Below are positions 60,458 through 64,000 of a DNA stretch of 64,000 bases, one piece after another (within the stretch, counting starts at the first letter, position 1; each line of letters opens with the position of its first letter). A program made the position numbers and the translations under genes. Under the pieces are notes generated by a model. It had not been told where the DNA came from. It saw only the letters and a list, made by a program, of their open reading frames with translations, and did not search any database. The DNA lies in contig JBECKZ010000175.1 in assembly GCA_040235555.1 (NCBI GenBank), positions 19,279 to 83,278 on the forward strand. The letters run 5' to 3'. Origin of the DNA: RI-92 sp040235555. GTDB taxonomy: Bacteria; Pseudomonadota; Gammaproteobacteria; UBA6429; Thiohalophilaceae.

Positions 60458-63400
60458 TTAGGTGCCTGATGGCGGGGTTTCGCTCTTCTTATCGCTGTCA
60501 CCTGTAGTACTCTTGTCGCCCAGGATGCGGCGCACGACAACGTAAAAAACTGGCACGAACAGGACGCCGAGTGCAGTGGCTCCAAACATCCCGCCCATCA
60601 CACCGGTACCAATGGCATGACGGCTATTGGCACCGGCACCGGTGGATATCGCCAATGGCAACACCCCGAGGATGAAGGCAATGGACGTCATGAGGATAGG
60701 GCGTATGCGCAAACGGCATGCTTCGAGCGTGGCATCGAGCAAGCCGCGTCCAGCCTGATGCATTTTATTCGCAAACTCGATGATGAGGATGGCATTCTTG
60801 GCGGATAAGCCGATGACCGCAATCATACCGACCTTGAAATACACATCATTTTCCAGACCGCGCAACCAGGTAAAAGAAACCGCACCGAGGATCCCGAGTG
60901 GGACCACCAGCATCACCGCGGCAGGAATCGACCAGCTTTCGTAGAGGGCGGCCAGTGCCAGAAACACCACCAGCAGCGATAACCCAAACAGGATAGGTGC
61001 CTGCTTGCCGGAAACGATTTCCTGGAATGACTGGCCCGACCATTCGTAACCGATCCCGGTGGGCAGTTGCTGCTTGACGATATTCACCAGTGCAGCCATA
61101 GCTTCACCGGAACTGCGTCCAGGTGCAGCGCCACCGACAATGGGGATCGTGCTGTAGCCGTTGTAGTGATTGATCGCGGGTGGCGCCATGGTCCAGCTCG
61201 AACTTACCACACTGCTTAATGGCACCATGTTATCCAGGCCGCCCTTGCTGCTGGGAATATAGTAACGACTCAGATCATCGGGCCGGCTGCGATATGCTGC
61301 ATCGGCCTGTAGCAACACCTTGAGCACACGTCCCTGGTAATTGAAGTCGTTGGCATAGACCGGCGCCAGCATGAGATTGATGGCGTTATAGATATCGGTG
61401 AGTGACAGGCCCATGGACAGGGCTTGCACACGATCGACGTGCAAGTGCAGTTCGGGGGAATCTTCCAGCTGGTTCGGGCGGGTGCCATAGAGCACAGGAT
61501 TCTTGCTCGCGGCCCCGAGCAGTATGTGACTCGCCTGTACCAGTTTTTTGTATCCCGCACCGGCACGATCCTCGAGCCGAAAATCGAAACCACCAAAGGT
61601 ACCCAGGCCACGCACAGTGGGCAGATTCACGACAAAGATACGCGCACCCTTGATCGCCTGTAACGCTCCGTTGGCCCAGTGAATCACAGCGTCGGCATGC
61701 TCACTGGACTTACGACGTTTGCTCCAGTCCTTGAGACGAATGAAACCCAGACCGACATTCTCACCCTGACCGACAAAACTGAACCCGGCGACATCAAGTA
61801 CCTTATCAACGGCGGGATTCTTCAACATGATCTGTTCCATTTGTCGCAACACAGCACCGGTTCGTTCCATGTTTGCCCCCGGTGGCAATTGCACAATCGC
61901 CAGGGCATAGCCCTGATCTTCCTGGGGCAGAAAGCTGGTTGGCAGCCGGGAATAGATCAATGCCGCCAATCCGATCAGGATGACGAATGCGGCCATCCAG
62001 CGTGGGGTGTGGCGAATTGCCTGGGCAACACGACGTAAATAGGCTGACGTCGTTGTGCCATAGAAACGATTGAAAGCACGCAGAAATTTATTCGGCTCAC
62101 CGTGAGCCGGTTTAAGCAAGGAAGCACATAATGCCGGTGTAAAACTGAGGGCCATGGTGGCCGAGATCGCCATGGAAATGGCAATGGTAAGTGAGAACTG
62201 ACGGTAGATTGCCCCCACGCTGCCACCGACCAGGGCGATCGGCACGAACACGGCAGCCAGCACGGTGGTCATCGCAATGATCGCCCCTGTAATCTGATCC
62301 ATGGCTTTGCGTGCCGCTTCCTTCGGTGGCAAGCCTTCTTCAGTCATGATGCGCTCGACATTTTCCACCACCACGATGGCATCATCCACCACCAGGCCAA
62401 TCGCAAGGACCAGTGCAAACAAACTGAGCACGTTGATGGAAAAGCCCACCAGGTACATGCCGGCGAAGGCACTGGTCAGGGCTACCGGCACCACCAGGGT
62501 GGGAATCAGGGTCGCGCGCAGATTCTGCAGGAACAACAGGATTACCAGGAACACCAGGACCACCGCCGCAACCAGGGTAATCAGGACCTCCTCAATCGAG
62601 ATGCGCACGAACTGGGTGCTGTCATAGGGGGTGAACCAGGTCACCCCCGCCGGAAAATATTGCGCCAGCTCATCCATCCTGGCGCGGACGGCATCGGCGA
62701 CTTCCAATGCATTGGCCCCAGGCCCCAGCAGGATGGCCATACCGGCAATGGGTTCGCCATTCACGTGCACATCATGGCCGTACGACTCTGCGCCCAGGGC
62801 GATGCGCGCCACATCACTGAGACGCACCGTGCTGCCATCGGGATTGGAACGCAAAATGATCGCGGCAAACTGGTCCGGGCTGGTGAACCGGCTGGCGGCC
62901 GTTACCGAGGCGGTAAAGCCCTGGCCGGGCAAGGCGGGTTCGCCCCCGATGGTGCCTGCCGCGACTTGTACGTTTTGCGCGCGCACCGCATCGAGCACAT
63001 CCGAGGCACTCAGGCCAAAACCGCGCAATTTGTCAGGATTGAGCCAGATACGCATGGCATAGGCGGCGCCGAACAGGTTGGCATTGCCCACACCGGGCAC
63101 CCGCTGGATGGGATCCATCACTTGGGCGGCAATGATGTTGTTCAGGGCATAGGTATCCAGGTTCGGATCGTCAGATTTCAGGGCCACAACCATCAGGAAA
63201 TCCGAGTTGGCCTTGGCCACGGTAATGCCATTCTCGATCACCTGTTGCGGCAGACGCGACTCGGCCACGCTGACACGGTTCTGCACCTGCACCGCGGCGA
63301 TATCTGGGTCGGTCCCGGTTTTAAACGTCAGGGTGATTTGGACACTGCCATTGGAGCGGGACGTCGATTCAAAATAAAGGAGGTTATCGATGGACGTAAG

Positions 63401-63604
63401 CTGTTGCTCTATCACCGAGGTCACGGTCTTTTCCAGGACCTGGGCACTGGCACCCGGATAACTGGCACTAATGCTGACCTGGGGCGGGGCAATCGGCGGA
63501 TAAGCCGACACCGGCAGGTTAAATATCGCGATGGAGCCTGCGAGGGTGATGAGGATCGCCATTACCCAGGCAAAGATCGGGCGATCGATAAAAAATCCGG
63601 ACAT
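60458..63604 (-). CDS. RND multidrug efflux pump, HAE1 family (AcrB/MexB-like)
   Basis: A 1048-residue inner-membrane proton-driven exporter. It starts 'MSGFFIDRPIFAWVMAILIT', with 12 TM helices and two large periplasmic loops. The proton-relay Asp pair lies in 'AIGLVVDDAIVVVENVERIM' near 402-421. Full length for the family. It forms a tripartite pump with the adaptor gene 10 bp upstream and an outer-membrane channel not in this window. Substrate range cannot be read from sequence. Confidence 0.96.
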   Translation of the reverse strand: MSGFFIDRPIFAWVMAILITLAGSIAIFNLPVSAYPPIAPPQVSISASYPGASAQVLEKTVTSVIEQQLTSIDNLLYFESTSRSNGSVQITLTFKTGTDPDIAAVQVQNRVSVAESRLPQQVIENGITVAKANSDFLMVVALKSDDPNLDTYALNNIIAAQVMDPIQRVPGVGNANLFGAAYAMRIWLNPDKLRGFGLSASDVLDAVRAQNVQVAAGTIGGEPALPGQGFTASVTAASRFTSPDQFAAIILRSNPDGSTVRLSDVARIALGAESYGHDVHVNGEPIAGMAILLGPGANALEVADAVRARMDELAQYFPAGVTWFTPYDSTQFVRISIEEVLITLVAAVVLVFLVILLFLQNLRATLIPTLVVPVALTSAFAGMYLVGFSINVLSLFALVLAIGLVVDDAIVVVENVERIMTEEGLPPKEAARKAMDQITGAIIAMTTVLAAVFVPIALVGGSVGAIYRQFSLTIAISMAISATMALSFTPALCASLLKPAHGEPNKFLRAFNRFYGTTTSAYLRRVAQAIRHTPRWMAAFVILIGLAALIYSRLPTSFLPQEDQGYALAIVQLPPGANMERTGAVLRQMEQIMLKNPAVDKVLDVAGFSFVGQGENVGLGFIRLKDWSKRRKSSEHADAVIHWANGALQAIKGARIFVVNLPTVRGLGTFGGFDFRLEDRAGAGYKKLVQASHILLGAASKNPVLYGTRPNQLEDSPELHLHVDRVQALSMGLSLTDIYNAINLMLAPVYANDFNYQGRVLKVLLQADAAYRSRPDDLSRYYIPSSKGGLDNMVPLSSVVSSSWTMAPPAINHYNGYSTIPIVGGAAPGRSSGEAMAALVNIVKQQLPTGIGYEWSGQSFQEIVSGKQAPILFGLSLLVVFLALAALYESWSIPAAVMLVVPLGILGAVSFTWLRGLENDVYFKVGMIAVIGLSAKNAILIIEFANKMHQAGRGLLDATLEACRLRIRPILMTSIAFILGVLPLAISTGAGANSRHAIGTGVMGGMFGATALGVLFVPVFYVVVRRILGDKSTTGDSDKKSETPPSGT

Positions 63605-63614
63605 GCACGCCTCC

Positions 63615-64000
63615 TCAGGGTTTACCGGAGACGGGCTGGGCGGGTTTTACGTCGGCAGTTAGGACAGCCTTGGCCAAGGCGCCGGGTCGGACCTTTTGCA
63701 CCCCATTGACGATTACCTGGGCGCCATCGGCCAGTTTGCCGGTCACGATCCACTTGCTTCGAGTCATGCCATGAGTCTCTACCCTTTGTTGCGCCACCTT
63801 CCCGTCGCTTCCCACCGTGAAGACGTAGGCGCCGGCATTGTCACGCAGGACTGCAGCCTGTGGTAGCAGGTAGGCATTTGCGAGGTGGCCCATGGTCAGG
63901 CGCAGTTTCACAAACATCCCGGGCAACAAATGCCGCTCTGGATTAGGTACAACGGCACGCAGGGAGACGGTACCCGTGTTTGGGTCAACTGCCAGATCGG
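63615..64000 (-). CDS. RND efflux periplasmic adaptor (membrane fusion protein), C-terminal part
   Basis: The 3' part of an MFP/HlyD-family adaptor; its 5' end lies beyond the window. The frame reads through to 64000. It includes 'VDPNTGTVSLRAVVPNPERH', then 'LLPGMFVKLRL', the typical beta-barrel domain, and the membrane-proximal domain ('LPQAAVLRDNAGAYVFTV'). It is followed 10 nt later by the RND pump gene, the usual adaptor-pump order. Confidence 0.92.
   Translation of the reverse strand, partial: DLAVDPNTGTVSLRAVVPNPERHLLPGMFVKLRLTMGHLANAYLLPQAAVLRDNAGAYVFTVGSDGKVAQQRVETHGMTRSKWIVTGKLADGAQVIVNGVQKVRPGALAKAVLTADVKPAQPVSGKP

Noticed and set aside
62660..63709. 349-codon open frame antisense to the RND pump gene
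   Set aside because: It is the complement of a well-conserved GC-rich transporter gene; the translation is Arg/Gly/His-rich with no recognisable domain.

Overview
This window looks like chromosomal DNA of a free-living, respiratory gammaproteobacterium. The evidence is the protein families present (Cys-type FDH3-like formate dehydrogenase with DUF3305/DUF3306/TorD/FdhD accessories, HAE1-type RND pump, GGDEF-EAL proteins with CHASE or HAMP modules, LemA/M48 pair, FeSOD), dense ATGA-coupled operons and a base composition near 50% GC. No rRNA, tRNA, CRISPR array, insertion sequence or prophage was found. I would not name a genus from this window.

Layout. 1-9.2 kb: outer-membrane beta-barrel protein; TetR regulator coupled to an O-methyltransferase; CHASE-PAS-GGDEF-EAL protein; AlkA-like glycosylase; an ECF42-type sigma factor with its usual partners (a DGPF/YciI protein and two VOC/glyoxalase proteins). 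9.2-16 kb: FeSOD, a likely remnant of a proton-pumping P-type ATPase, a small exported His/Cys protein, a HAMP-GGDEF-EAL protein with an orphan GspG-like prepilin, and a methyltransferase. 16-30.4 kb: DUF1800/DUF1501 export pair, DsbC/G-like protein, glycogen phosphorylase, SMP-30-like lipoprotein, beta-hydroxyacid dehydrogenase, CBS protein, DUF2461 protein, LemA plus M48 protease, SDR.

30.4-51.2 kb is the core of the window: a molybdenum/tungsten and formate dehydrogenase island. It holds a tungstate ABC transporter (tupABC) in one operon with mobA, mobB and moeA; a divergent sigma54-type response regulator and sensor kinase, the kinase coupled to a small DUF6494 gene; an HTH plus periplasmic-binding-protein-like regulator; moaA-fdhD; DUF3305-DUF3306-polyferredoxin; and torD-fdhX-fdhA-fdhB-two small lipoproteins-fdhC. 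Three of its operon starts carry perfect -24/-12 sigma54 promoters (upstream of tupA, the DUF3305 gene and torD), and moaA has a weaker one. Related dyads lie 60-85 bp upstream. I infer that the local two-component system is a dedicated sigma54 switch coordinating metal uptake, cofactor maturation and formate dehydrogenase. This is the most interesting system in the window.

51-64 kb: DUF4124 protein, a 50-residue membrane peptide, a small cytochrome c, a secreted six-PASTA protein with a possible frameshift at its end, a PAS kinase / Rcp1-like receiver / REC-GGDEF-EAL cassette, a processive family 2 glycosyltransferase, and an RND efflux pump whose adaptor gene runs off the right edge.
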